Below are positions 43,402 to 52,286 of a DNA stretch of 64,000 bases, in pieces. The first letter of the stretch is position 1. Each line of letters begins with the position of its first letter. The notes beneath the pieces were generated by a model that saw only the letters and a list, made by a program, of their open reading frames with translations, was not told where the DNA came from and did not search any database. Location of the stretch: assembly GCA_964561535.1 (NCBI GenBank), contig CAZLPZ010000003.1, positions 37,373 to 101,372 on the forward strand, read 5' to 3'. The DNA comes from CAZLPZ01 sp964561535 (GTDB taxonomy: Bacteria > Pseudomonadota > Alphaproteobacteria > Micavibrionales > Micavibrionaceae). A program made the position numbers and the translations under genes.

Positions 43402-44784
43402 TTACGCAGCCACGGCAGATTTTTTGTTTTTTTCGATTTGTTCTTTACGTGCGGCGAGCTGCTTTTCTAACCAATGAATCGTATAGTTTCCGGCTTGAAA
43501 ATCGGGATGGTTAATGATCCATTGATGAAGTGGTAGCGTTGTTTTTACCCCGTCTATAACAGTTTCAACAATAGCCCGGTTTAAACGTGCAAGGGCTTCG
43601 TCACGTGTACGCCCATGAACAATCAATTTTCCAATCATCGAATCGTAATAGGGCGGAATTTTATATCCGGCATAAACGGCTGAATCAAACCGCACGCCTA
43701 ACCCTCCGGGGGCATGAAATTGGGTAATCGTCCCGGGGGATGGAATGAATGTTTCGGGGTCTTCAGCATTAATGCGTACTTCTATGGCGTGACCTCGAAA
43801 TTTAAAGGCGTCCTTTGTAAAGGATAACGGTAAACCCGCCGCAACTCGAATTTGTTCGCATACCAAATCAAGACCCGTAATCATTTCGGTAACGGGATGT
43901 TCCACTTGAATACGCGTATTCATTTCCATGAAATAAAATTTACCGTCTTCGAATAAAAATTCCATGGTGCCTGCGCCGCGATATCCCATTTTGCGCACAA
44001 CGTCGGCCGCAAGATTCCCAATATAATCGCGTTCTTTTGGGCTTAACGCGGGGCTTGGAGCTTCCTCAACTACTTTTTGGTGCCGGCGCTGGATCGAGCA
44101 ATCGCGTTCGCCCAGATGAATCGCATTTCCGTGGGTATCGCCAAAAACTTGAATCTCAATATGGCGGGGTTTTTCGAGGTATTTTTCGATATAAACCGTA
44201 TCGTCGCCGAAATTCGCCTTGGCCTCGGATCGCGCGGTTTTATATTGTTCGGCCATTTCTTCCATTTTACGGACGACTTTCATCCCTTTGCCGCCGCCGC
44301 CGGATGCCGCCTTGATTAAGACCGGCAGACCGTATTCTTCGCCAATTTTTTCGGCATCCTCGACCGACGTGACGGCGCCGGGGGATCCAGGGATGGTGGG
44401 CAAACCCAGGGCGGCCGCTGTTTTCTTGGCCATGACTTTGTCGCCCATTTGCGCGATGTGTTCGGGTTTTGGACCGATAAAGGTAAACCCATGTTCTTCA
44501 ATCATGCGTGCGAAATCTTCGTTTTCGGATAAAAATCCATATCCCGGGTGGATGGCGTCCGCCCCGGTGACGGTCGCCGCCGATAAAATTTGGGGAATAT
44601 TTAAATATGAGTCTTTTGATGCGGGCGGTCCAATACACACCGATTCATCGGCGAGGCGCACGGCCATGGCGGATGCATCGGCGGTTGAATGGACAACGAC
44701 CGATTGAATGCCCATTTCACGGCAGGCCCTTACAATCCGAAGGGCGATTTCACCCCGATTGGCAATGAGGATTTTTTTGAACAT
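43402..44784 (-). CDS. accC: Acetyl-CoA carboxylase biotin carboxylase subunit
   Basis: A 460-residue ATP-grasp enzyme that carboxylates biotin on AccB for malonyl-CoA synthesis. The N-terminus is FKKILIANRGEIALRIVRAC. The glycine-rich ATP loop is KAASGGGGKGMKVV, and the catalytic region contains EMNTRIQVEHPVTEMITGLD. Other conserved parts are IHPGYGFLSENEDFA and GERDCSIQRRHQKVVEEAPS. The C-terminus has a Lys-rich tail. It follows accB by 22 bases. Confidence 0.95.
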   Translation of the reverse strand: MFKKILIANRGEIALRIVRACREMGIQSVVVHSTADASAMAVRLADESVCIGPPASKDSYLNIPQILSAATVTGADAIHPGYGFLSENEDFARMIEEHGFTFIGPKPEHIAQMGDKVMAKKTAAALGLPTIPGSPGAVTSVEDAEKIGEEYGLPVLIKAASGGGGKGMKVVRKMEEMAEQYKTARSEAKANFGDDTVYIEKYLEKPRHIEIQVFGDTHGNAIHLGERDCSIQRRHQKVVEEAPSPALSPKERDYIGNLAADVVRKMGYRGAGTMEFLFEDGKFYFMEMNTRIQVEHPVTEMITGLDLVCEQIRVAAGLPLSFTKDAFKFRGHAIEVRINAEDPETFIPSPGTITQFHAPGGLGVRFDSAVYAGYKIPPYYDSMIGKLIVHGRTRDEALARLNRAIVETVIDGVKTTLPLHQWIINHPDFQAGNYTIHWLEKQLAARKEQIEKNKKSAVAA

Positions 44785-44806
44785 TTTTGGTCCTTTTGAT
44801 TATCTA

Positions 44807-45289
44807 TTATTCAATGATAACCAAAACTTCCCCAAACTCGACCGGTTGGCCCGAATCGACGGCGATATGGGTGATGGTGCCGGATTTTTCGGCTTTAATC
44901 TGGTTCATGACTTTCATGGCTTCGATAATCAATAATGTATCGCCCGCTTTGACCGTTGCACCCTTACGAATAAAGGGTGTGGCTCCGGGTTCGGGGGCGA
45001 GGTATACGGTTCCGACCATGGGCGATGTAACGGCTCCGGGATGTGACGCCCCGATGGGCGTGGGGGCTTGGGTATTTGCTGCTTGAGGAACCGTGGGATC
45101 CGATGGCATAAAGGTTTGGGCCCCTTGACCGTTTTGAATGGGGATAGACGCGGAAATTGATCCGCCGGCAAAGGTCATACTGCGGTTCACGCGGATCATT
45201 TTATCGCCATCCGCAACTTCAATTTCGGTTAAGCCCGTTTCATTCAACAATTCAGCCAGTTGTTTAATGGCTGTTTGATCAATTTTCAT
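44807..45289 (-). CDS. accB: Biotin carboxyl carrier protein of acetyl-CoA carboxylase
   Basis: 160 residues. The biotinyl domain at the C-terminus has the acceptor lysine in IIEAMKVMNQIKAEKSG and the preceding SPMVGTVYLAPEPGA. The N-terminal part (KQLAELLNETGLTEIEVADG) and an Ala/Pro/Gln-rich linker are typical of bacterial AccB. First gene of the accB-accC pair, with a candidate promoter about 80-110 bases upstream. Confidence 0.95.
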   Translation of the reverse strand: MKIDQTAIKQLAELLNETGLTEIEVADGDKMIRVNRSMTFAGGSISASIPIQNGQGAQTFMPSDPTVPQAANTQAPTPIGASHPGAVTSPMVGTVYLAPEPGATPFIRKGATVKAGDTLLIIEAMKVMNQIKAEKSGTITHIAVDSGQPVEFGEVLVIIE

Positions 45290-45368
45290 GGAAGACGTTC
45301 ACTTTCATCAAAAAAATCGTGTGTTTTATGCTGATCCTCTCTTAATAAGGCAGGAACAGCAGGCCCTC

Positions 45369-45397
45369 TGTCTAGCTGAAATTGGGGGGAATGTCAA
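45369..45397 (-). promoter_or_regulatory. Candidate housekeeping promoter of accB-accC
   Basis: On the minus strand a full TTGACA (45392-45397) is followed after 17 bases by TAGACA (45369-45374), a fair -10. It would give a leader of about 70 bases before accB. Pattern match only. Confidence 0.45.
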
Positions 45398-45554
45398 AAC
45401 AAAGGCTTGTATTATTGAAAAGTGACAGTATTTATAGGAATAAAGGCTTTTATTTTTTCGGCGTAATCTTGATCGTTGTGTGTTCATGTGTATTAATGAG
45501 GATAGGGCCTAGGGTTAGACTCGAATGAATGCCGAACCTTGCAGGAGTATTTTG

Positions 45555-46157
45555 ATGTATCGATTAATTATAATGGCGATGTGTGTCGGGTTTTTGGGTG
45601 CGGGATCTGGTGCATTAGCAGAAGATGCAATTGATAAGGCATTAAAAGCAGTTGATGTTCAAGAAACGGCGCTTTTAAAGGATATAACTCCCGAGGGTCA
45701 GGATCAATTTCAGAAAATTAATGTTTTATATCGGACGTTGGGGATGGTTGGGGATACACGTGTTGCGCTTGATCGCGGGATCAAAAACTGTATTAAACAT
45801 CATAAAGATCAAGCCTTTGGGTTTCAAAATCAATTTCAGGCGTGGAAAAACGAGGTCCTACCTGTTATTCGTCAAGGCCAAAATAGACTTGATAAAATGA
45901 TTCTAACTCAAACTTTTGCAAAGCCAGCGGCGGTTCAGGATTACTTAAAAACATTAACAGCTTCAATATTTATCCAAAATAATGTGGTGCAAGAAATACC
46001 GGTATCGGATCTTGACGCTTGTCAGGCTATGGTCGATCAAATGAAAAAAACCCAAAAAACAATGGTTTCTATCATGAAAGAAACTCTTATGGATCAGAAC
46101 GATATGCCGGATCAGACAATCGGTGCAGGGTTGCCACCAGTAACCCCAATAGAATAA
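45555..46157 (+). CDS. Periplasmic protein of unknown function
   Basis: 200 residues from the ATG at 45555, which has AGGAG 8 bases upstream; a longer frame starts at 45525 without a good site. A signal peptide (MYRLIIMAMCVGFLGAGSGA, cleavage near ALA-ED) is followed by a helical domain of about 175 residues with two cysteines (IKNCIKHH and LDACQAM) and no recognisable motif. The last 71 bases overlap the 3' end of the convergent heme A synthase gene. The family is not recognised. Confidence 0.65.
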   Translation: MYRLIIMAMCVGFLGAGSGALAEDAIDKALKAVDVQETALLKDITPEGQDQFQKINVLYRTLGMVGDTRVALDRGIKNCIKHHKDQAFGFQNQFQAWKNEVLPVIRQGQNRLDKMILTQTFAKPAAVQDYLKTLTASIFIQNNVVQEIPVSDLDACQAMVDQMKKTQKTMVSIMKETLMDQNDMPDQTIGAGLPPVTPIE

Positions 46158-47178
46158 AAGCACCGCCTTGATGCATGACGGCGAGATATATATTTACGCC
46201 CGATAATAATGTCGCTATTCCCAATCCGCCTTGGATTAAGCTGAAGATTGCAAGTGATCCGAAAAGTCGTGCGCTTGTATCGTGTGATAAAACGCCATGG
46301 ACCCCTAAAGATAAGATCAAGAGGATCGTTGATATTGCGAGCCAGCGATGGGTAAATTGGACACTTGCGTGATTTTCAAAGAAATTCAGCCACGGGGGGG
46401 TTAAATGCCACATTTCAACGGGAACAAGATGTCCGGTTCCCATGGTCGGAAATTCATTATAAATCATCCCGGCATCTAATCCGGCGACAAATGCCCCCCA
46501 AATAATTGTGATGATCAGGGCACATAGAACGATAATTGTATGAAAATACAGCGACCACGAAGCTGGACGGCAAGGTATGCTGGGTCTTGATAGCGAGGTT
46601 CTTGCCCAAAGACTGAATGCAAGCCATAAGATTGAACTGTATAATAGCATGGCACATAATAAGTGTAGAGCGAGACGATAAGGACTGACGGTTGGATGAT
46701 CCACCAGGCCAGATTGGACCATAAACCATCCAATTTTTCCCTGTAATCCCCCTAATGCAAAAATGGCGAGGAGTATAAATGCTAAACGCCAACGGATCCA
46801 TCCTGCAATTAAAAATCCGATAAAAGGGATTAAAAAGAAAAACCCGATCAATCGACCGCCTAAACGATGGGCCCATTCCCAATAAAAAATGGTTTGGAAT
46901 TCTGAAATTGTCATGTTCATGTTCTTTTGGGCATATTCAGGTGTGGCTTTGTAAAGCGCAAATGCCTGATCCCAATCGGCTTCTGTGAGGGGAGGTAAAA
47001 CACCTGTAATCGGCCGCCATTCAGTAATGGACAAGCCCGATTCGCTTAAACGCGTGGCCGCGCCAATTAAGGCAAGAATAAAAATTAATGCCGCACAAAC
47101 AAATAGCCATTGGGCGATTATCTTAAAATGTTGATGAGTTGATAACGTATTGGTGCGGATAGGTGAAAAAATTGACAT
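46087..47178 (-). CDS. ctaA: Heme A synthase (COX15/CtaA)
   Basis: A 363-residue protein with eight membrane helices that oxidises the C8 methyl of heme O to give heme A. Family landmarks: AATRLSESGLSITEWRPITG near the N-terminus, FYWEWAHRLGGRLIG with a heme-ligating His, LGGLQGKIGWFMVQSGL, LALHLLCAMLLYSSILW, and a second His set in FTHRWLAIST and LAVMHQGGAFILL. The length and the alphaproteobacterial-type N-terminus fit. Heme A is not used by cbb3 oxidase, so the genome should also encode an aa3-type oxidase. The 3' end overlaps the convergent unknown gene. Confidence 0.93.
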   Translation of the reverse strand: MSIFSPIRTNTLSTHQHFKIIAQWLFVCAALIFILALIGAATRLSESGLSITEWRPITGVLPPLTEADWDQAFALYKATPEYAQKNMNMTISEFQTIFYWEWAHRLGGRLIGFFFLIPFIGFLIAGWIRWRLAFILLAIFALGGLQGKIGWFMVQSGLVDHPTVSPYRLALHLLCAMLLYSSILWLAFSLWARTSLSRPSIPCRPASWSLYFHTIIVLCALIITIIWGAFVAGLDAGMIYNEFPTMGTGHLVPVEMWHLTPPWLNFFENHASVQFTHRWLAISTILLILSLGVHGVLSHDTSARLFGSLAIFSLIQGGLGIATLLSGVNIYLAVMHQGGAFILLGLLVATLHRLSDPAYRSDP

Positions 47179-47254
47179 GATACGTCATGTATAAACCGAT
47201 TGACGACATTTGAACATGAGGCAGGGGTGCGGCGTTTTATCTCGGGGGCTATTT

Positions 47255-47620
47255 CTATTGGCTTTGATGCGTCTGTGGCTTGATCTTTTGTGCCGTCCAT
47301 TTTTCAACAATGTGACTGAGTTGGGTGACAAATGATTCTATTTTTTCTGATCGCGCGATAAGGGGTAAGGTACCATTCGGTCCTGGGGTCGTTGCGATAA
47401 AAAGGGCCCGGTTCGGTCCGAGTTGGCGTTTTTCGATGGTTACCAGAGGCACGGCATCTGCTGTTTCTCGGAATGAAATGTAATATTTGTTATTTAAGTC
47501 TACAAATGAAAAATCCCGAAACAACCCTGTATAAACGTGCCGGCTGTAAATACCGAAAATAAGATTAAACTCGTAACGCGTATAACCAATTCGGTTCCCC
47601 AGTTTAGATCCATCTACCAT
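47255..47620 (-). CDS. DUF2794 family protein
   Basis: A 121-residue soluble protein. The segment RYEFNLIFGIYSRHVYTGLF, then RDFSFVDLNNKYYISFRETA and PLVTIEKRQLG, matches the pattern of the alphaproteobacterial DUF2794 family (F-x-R-x-E-L-x-x-I-L-x-x-Y, then a short RDY and an F-x-V-F-R-R-x-x-E box). Function is unknown in the family. It lies 76 bases upstream of ctaA on the same strand; co-transcription is possible but not proven. Confidence 0.65.
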   Translation of the reverse strand: MVDGSKLGNRIGYTRYEFNLIFGIYSRHVYTGLFRDFSFVDLNNKYYISFRETADAVPLVTIEKRQLGPNRALFIATTPGPNGTLPLIARSEKIESFVTQLSHIVEKWTAQKIKPQTHQSQ

Positions 47621-47709
47621 CCCTTATTGTACTATATTGAATCCATTAATTGCCAGTTTTTAGAAAATCGTTTATGTATAGGCGAGAACTTTAAATGGAG
47701 AAGATGTAA

Positions 47710-48393
47710 ATGTCTGATTTACTAAAAGATGTTGATGAGATGATGCGCCAGGAAAAATTGGCTCAGATCTGGTCTCGGTATGGGAATTATATCATTGGCG
47801 GGGTTTTAACGCTCATTGTTGCGGTCGCATTAGAATCGGGGTATCAGGCTTGGTTTAAAGGGACATCCGAACATCAAACGACGGCGTTGATGGCGGTCCT
47901 TGCCAAAGATGATATTCCCGCAATGGAAAAATTTGTGGGTGAATATAAGGGGAAAAATCTAGGGGCTCTTGCGGCCATTCTTGCGGCGCAAAAACATATG
48001 GAGGCGAAAGATACACAAAAAGCCGCTGCAATTTTATTAGATATTCGAAACAATGCAGGTATTTCCAAGGATTTACGTGATTTTGCAACATTGATTTGGG
48101 TCAGGTTACAAGTGGATAACCAAACATATCCGGTTAATGATTTACGGGCAGCGCTTAAACCATTGATGCGGGATGACGGCGCGCCATTTATATGGCTTGC
48201 AACATTAGAGGATGCTGCCTTGATGGCACATCGTGGGGATGACGTTGCCGGGGCGATTAAATTATTAACACCACTCGTAAATAATCCTGCCATTCCTTTT
48301 ACCTTATCGGATCGCGCACGGGCGATGATGGAGGTTTATCGGGTGCGGTTAGGCAGTCAAAAGGTGGATCCAAAAATGGTGATATCGAAATGA
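47710..48393 (+). CDS. YfgM-like TPR membrane protein
   Basis: 227 residues. A cytoplasmic N-terminus (LLKDVDEMMRQEKLAQIWSR) and one membrane helix (YIIGGVLTLIVAVALESGYQ) precede a periplasmic helical region of TPR type (ALAAILAAQKHMEAKDTQKA). This is the layout of YfgM (UPF0070), which cooperates with the PpiD chaperone at the Sec translocon in E. coli. The order yfgM-bamB-der is the same as in E. coli and many proteobacteria. GGAGAAG lies 7 bases before the ATG; the stop overlaps the bamB ATG. Confidence 0.8.
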   Translation: MSDLLKDVDEMMRQEKLAQIWSRYGNYIIGGVLTLIVAVALESGYQAWFKGTSEHQTTALMAVLAKDDIPAMEKFVGEYKGKNLGALAAILAAQKHMEAKDTQKAAAILLDIRNNAGISKDLRDFATLIWVRLQVDNQTYPVNDLRAALKPLMRDDGAPFIWLATLEDAALMAHRGDDVAGAIKLLTPLVNNPAIPFTLSDRARAMMEVYRVRLGSQKVDPKMVISK

Positions 48394-49709
48394 AGGATTT
48401 TTTTCTTTTTTCTATTTTTCTTTTTTTGACCACAGCAGGTTTAATGGGGTGTTCTGTTTTTGAGTCAAAAGAAGATCTTATTTTGCCTGGGAAACGGGTA
48501 GATGTTTTGACAACGAACGTGGAATTAGTTTCTGACAATCATTTTGGTCCGGCTGAGATTCCTGTTGCATGGATGAATCGGGAATGGCCTCAAGCGGGGG
48601 GTTATCCAGGGCATAGTATGCAAAATTTGGCTTTGCGATCGGGCCCGTTAAAAAAAGTTTGGGAATCAAATATTGGTGTGGGATCATCACGAAGAAATTC
48701 TTTGACCAGCCAACCGATTGTGGCAAATGGTCTTGTGTATACGATGGACAGCGACAGTCAATTGACATGTTTTGAACTTCAGACGGGCCAAAAAAAATGG
48801 CAATTATTTGTAGGGGCTAAACATCAAGATGATACGGCAGTCGGGGGTGGCGTTGCGTTATCAGGCGATCGTTTGTATGTGGCGAATGGGTATTCCGAAA
48901 TTTTATCATTAACGGCAGATCTGGGTGAAGAAGTATGGCGTATAGCCTTACCGGCTCCTGCCCGGTCGGCACCGACGATTTTAGATGGTTATATGTATGT
49001 GATATTGATTAATGGACAAGTTATGGCGCTTGATACACATACAGGGGCAAGCATCTGGACGTATCGCGGCGTGGCTCAAGGATCTCGCTTACGTGGCGCG
49101 CCCTCACCGGCTGCGATAAATGATGTTGTGGTGGTTCCTTTTACGTCCGGTGAATTAATTGCGCTGCGTCCTGAAAATGGATCTGTCGCATGGGTGGATC
49201 ATTTATCCCCCCCCTTACGATTAGGTGGGTTATCAACGGTTTCAGATATTCGAGCGTTACCTGTAATTGATTCAAATATTGTGATTGCTTTGTCGTATGC
49301 GGATCGATTGGTTGCGATTGATGTGATCACAAGTGAGAGGGTGTGGCAAAAAGAAATTGGCGGCCAGGATACGCCTTGGATCGCGGGGAATACGGTATTT
49401 GTTTTAACAAAAACGGCCCAAGTTTTTGCGCTTGATTTAAAATCGGGACAGGTTCGGTGGGTATATGATCTACCGCAGTTTGAAGATCCGACATCAAAGG
49501 ATGATCCGTTGTTTTGGGTCGGCCCCGTTCTTGCGGGGGGTGTTTTGCGGGTTGCAGGCACAGAGGGACGTATGATTGATATTAACCCCGTAACAGGTGA
49601 AAAATTGGGGGCATGGAATATTGATGTTGAGCCAGCCGTTCCGATGGTTGTGGCTGATGAAACCTTATTGGTTTTGGATAAAACCGGGACGCTGTCGGCG
49701 TGGCGGTAA
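48390..49709 (+). CDS. bamB: Outer membrane assembly lipoprotein BamB
   Basis: A 439-residue lipoprotein with lipobox LMGCS (Cys near residue 21) and an eight-bladed beta-propeller of PQQ-like repeats; blades are visible as repeated LVYTMDSDSQLTCFELQTGQ KKW-type, VMALDTHTGASIWTYRG, LIALRPENGSVAWVDHL and VFALDLKSGQVRWVYDL segments. It is part of the BAM complex that folds outer-membrane barrels. Coupled to the yfgM-like gene by ATGA and 20 bases before der. Confidence 0.9.
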   Translation: MKDFFLFSIFLFLTTAGLMGCSVFESKEDLILPGKRVDVLTTNVELVSDNHFGPAEIPVAWMNREWPQAGGYPGHSMQNLALRSGPLKKVWESNIGVGSSRRNSLTSQPIVANGLVYTMDSDSQLTCFELQTGQKKWQLFVGAKHQDDTAVGGGVALSGDRLYVANGYSEILSLTADLGEEVWRIALPAPARSAPTILDGYMYVILINGQVMALDTHTGASIWTYRGVAQGSRLRGAPSPAAINDVVVVPFTSGELIALRPENGSVAWVDHLSPPLRLGGLSTVSDIRALPVIDSNIVIALSYADRLVAIDVITSERVWQKEIGGQDTPWIAGNTVFVLTKTAQVFALDLKSGQVRWVYDLPQFEDPTSKDDPLFWVGPVLAGGVLRVAGTEGRMIDINPVTGEKLGAWNIDVEPAVPMVVADETLLVLDKTGTLSAWR

Positions 49710-49729
49710 GTGAAAAGAAAGAATAGAAA

Positions 49730-51169
49730 ATGACATTCACCTTGGCCATTGTGGGCCGTCCTAATGTTGGGAAATCGACATTGTTTAACCGGTTATGTCG
49801 TAAAAAACTGGCGATTATTGATGATCGCCCTGGTGTTACGCGAGATTGGCGAGCTGGCGAGGGGGATTTGTACGGTCAACCGATCACGGTGATGGATACG
49901 GCAGGATTAGAAGATCGTTTTGATGGGTCGATTGAATCGCGGATGCGGGTTCAAACGGAACAAGCGATCACTCGGGCAGATGCAATTTTATTTGTGATTG
50001 ATGGTCGTGAGGGCGTTACGCCGATGGATCGACATTTCGCAGAAGAATTACGTCGCGTGGGAAAGCCTGTGATTTTGGGCATGAATAAATGCGATCATGA
50101 AAAAATATCGGATGTCGCGTGTGGTGAGGCATATGGGTTGGGCTTGGGGGATCCTGTTGCGCTATCTGCGGCGCATAATATTGGATTTGATGCTTTGTAT
50201 CATGCTTTAACGCCATATTTTTCGAAAGAAGAAGTTGAGGATGATGTCGCGGACAGTACATTTGTAAACGAAGATGTCCGTCATGCAGAAGATATCGCGT
50301 TGGATGAAATTGAAGGACGAGAGGATTTTGATTTTACAGGTGGCAAAGATATTGATGACGGGAAACCGATTAAGATTGCGATTGTTGGGCGGCCAAATGG
50401 GGGGAAATCAACCTTGATGAATGCCCTCTTAGGGGAAGATCGTGTAATGACGGGACCTGAGGCGGGGATTACGCGCGATGCCATTTCGGCTGATTATGAA
50501 TTTCAAGGGCGTAAAGTGCGATTGGTGGATACGGCAGGTTTGCGTAAACGTGGTCGCGTGGTTGATATGATCGAGCGGATGTCAACGGACGATACCATGC
50601 GTGCCATCCGATTGGCCCAAGTTGTTATTTTGGTTATTGATGCAACGTTGGGACCTGAAACGCAGGATATGAAGATTGCTAATCATGTGATTGAAGAAGG
50701 TCGCGTGTTAATTTTTGCATTAAATAAATGGGATGCTGTTATCGATCGGGCTGTTGCGCGGACGGAAATGATTGATAAATTAGAGCGGTCCTTGGGGCAA
50801 TTGCCACATGTGCCCGTCGTTCAAATATCGGCCGAGCATCGAACTAATTTGGATGTTTTGATGCGTCAAGTTGTTATTCACTATGATGGATGGCTGAAAC
50901 GTATTCCTACCGCTGGTCTTAATCGTTGGGTGGGGCAGGCGGTTTCGCGTCATCCGCCTGCTTTGGTCCATGGGCGACCCAATGTCATTAAATATATGAC
51001 TCAAATAAAAGTTAAACCGCCGACATTTGCCGTATGGTGTGGATATCCCGATGCAATGACGAACGCATATCAACGTTATTTGATTAATGCTTTGCGGGAA
51101 CAGTTTGATCTTCCGCCGGTTCCGATTCGTCTAACATTTCGGAAAACAAAAAATCCGTTCGCGTCATAA
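49730..51169 (+). CDS. der: Ribosome-associated GTPase Der (EngA)
   Basis: 479 residues, with two G domains followed by a KH-like domain, an arrangement unique to Der. G domain 1: GRPNVGKST, DTAGLED, NKCD. G domain 2: GRPNGGKST, DTAGLRKRGR, NKWD. The second P-loop has Gly where most have Val (NxGK), a conservative variant. The acidic linker between the domains (KEEVEDDVADSTFVNEDVRH) is alphaproteobacterial in style. Der is essential for 50S subunit assembly. It ends at a hairpin terminator overlapping its stop codon. Confidence 0.95.
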   Translation: MTFTLAIVGRPNVGKSTLFNRLCRKKLAIIDDRPGVTRDWRAGEGDLYGQPITVMDTAGLEDRFDGSIESRMRVQTEQAITRADAILFVIDGREGVTPMDRHFAEELRRVGKPVILGMNKCDHEKISDVACGEAYGLGLGDPVALSAAHNIGFDALYHALTPYFSKEEVEDDVADSTFVNEDVRHAEDIALDEIEGREDFDFTGGKDIDDGKPIKIAIVGRPNGGKSTLMNALLGEDRVMTGPEAGITRDAISADYEFQGRKVRLVDTAGLRKRGRVVDMIERMSTDDTMRAIRLAQVVILVIDATLGPETQDMKIANHVIEEGRVLIFALNKWDAVIDRAVARTEMIDKLERSLGQLPHVPVVQISAEHRTNLDVLMRQVVIHYDGWLKRIPTAGLNRWVGQAVSRHPPALVHGRPNVIKYMTQIKVKPPTFAVWCGYPDAMTNAYQRYLINALREQFDLPPVPIRLTFRKTKNPFAS

Positions 51170-51202
51170 AAGACATAATATAATTAATGTCTTTTGTTTT
51201 TA
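51168..51202 (+). terminator. Intrinsic terminator after der
   Basis: AAAAGACAT at 51168-51176 and ATGTCTTTT at 51187-51195 form a 9-bp stem with a 10-base loop, followed by GTTTTTATC. It begins inside the der stop codon. The stem is A/T-rich, so efficiency may be moderate. Confidence 0.6.
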
Positions 51203-51344
51203 TCTAAAATTCAAAACGATAGGTTCTTCTTTTTAAGTTTTTGTTAGTGACCTTATTGCTATGCTTGAAGGGTAAGAGGGGATGGTTGTTTTTTCATGCC
51301 CTAAAAAACGGAATTTTAAAAACTAAACTGAAGGAGTAACAACC

Positions 51345-51533
51345 ATGTTAAACACATTAATTGCCAAGGTTCAGGCTTGTATGATCCAAGAAGAAGGGGC
51401 AACGGCCATTGAGTATGGATTGATTGCGGCAGGTATTGCACTTGCGATTTCAGCAGCGGTTGTCGCTTTCGGGGATCAATTAACAACTTTGTTTTCAACC
51501 ATGACAGATACGCTCGCGGACGCCCAGCCTTAA
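51345..51533 (+). CDS. flp: Flp/Fap-type major pilin
   Basis: A 62-residue prepilin. The basic leader region ends at EEG, and processing at G|ATAIEYGLIAAGIALAI is the class IVb Flp signature. The mature protein is a short hydrophobic helix plus an acidic tail (TMTDTLADAQP). It is the structural subunit of the Tad (tight adherence) pilus. AAGGAG lies 8 bases before the ATG, a strong site, and a strong terminator follows directly, consistent with high expression apart from the assembly genes. Confidence 0.95.
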   Translation: MLNTLIAKVQACMIQEEGATAIEYGLIAAGIALAISAAVVAFGDQLTTLFSTMTDTLADAQP

Positions 51534-51558
51534 TTTAGCGTCAAATATAAATTTAAAG

Positions 51559-51597
51559 AACCCACCCGCACTTTGTGGGTGGGTTTTTTCTTTTTTA
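51559..51597 (+). terminator. Strong intrinsic terminator after flp
   Basis: AACCCACCCGCA-CTT-TGTGGGTGGGTT (51559-51585) gives a 12-bp stem with a tight loop and one G-T wobble, followed by TTTTCTTTTTT. It would make flp a separate abundant short mRNA, with some readthrough to cpaA. Confidence 0.9.
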
Positions 51598-51636
51598 ATC
51601 TGCTTTTCCCCTTTAATAATTTGAGGATTATCCATT

Positions 51637-52203
51637 TTGATTATTCTAATGGGCTACATTTTTGGATTATGTATTGCTGTGGGGGCTGTCATTTTGGCAA
51701 CGCTGCATGATTTTCGTACGTTTCATATTCCGAATAAATTATCAGGCCTCGTTGTTTTGGGATTTGTCCTTTCTTTTGGGGCATTATTTATGTTACCGCC
51801 GGGGCAACATTTTGGTCCATTTCGGCCCCTTTCTGAACATTTGGTCACGGCGGGGCTGATGTTTTTATTGACGTTCAGCCTATTTGCCCTGCGGATGTTT
51901 GGGGCGGGGGATGCCAAATTGGCGTCCGCGCTGGCTTTGTGGTTGGGGGTATTTCAAGGATTACCCCTTTTTATTTTATATACCAGTTTATGTGGCGGCA
52001 TTTTAGGGGTGATAACGATTTTATTAAATCGATGGAAACCAATCAAAAATCCGCCATCCGGCACGTGGCTTGCAATGGCTCAAGCGGGAGAGAACCGAGT
52101 TCCTTATGGAATTGCGATTATGGGGGGGTTTTTAATAACTCTCGTTCAACTGGGCTATTTTGATATTATGTCTCTTAACGCACTCTTAGAAAATTGGGGA
52201 TAG
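51637..52203 (+). CDS. cpaA: Prepilin peptidase CpaA/TadV
   Basis: A 188-residue A24-family aspartic membrane protease that cleaves the Flp leader. The first catalytic region is LHDFRTFHIPNKLSG (Asp) and the second is GAGDAKLASALALWLG (GxGD). About six helices are present; the N-terminal methylase-like domain of PilD is absent, as usual for CpaA. The start is taken as TTG at 51637, with GAGG 10 bases upstream; the ATG at 51649 is the alternative, but it is 22 bases from that site. Confidence 0.88.
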   Translation: MIILMGYIFGLCIAVGAVILATLHDFRTFHIPNKLSGLVVLGFVLSFGALFMLPPGQHFGPFRPLSEHLVTAGLMFLLTFSLFALRMFGAGDAKLASALALWLGVFQGLPLFILYTSLCGGILGVITILLNRWKPIKNPPSGTWLAMAQAGENRVPYGIAIMGGFLITLVQLGYFDIMSLNALLENWG

Positions 52204-52286
52204 AATGAGGAAGTATTTCGGTTGTAATTCCTATAACCATTCCTTCTTTCTGATCTTACCTGGAATTTTCACAGGCTTTTATTATT

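Noticed and set aside
44219..44707. 162-residue open frame antisense to accC
   Set aside because: It lies opposite the ATP-grasp domain of a clearly real accC; a shadow frame caused by codon bias.
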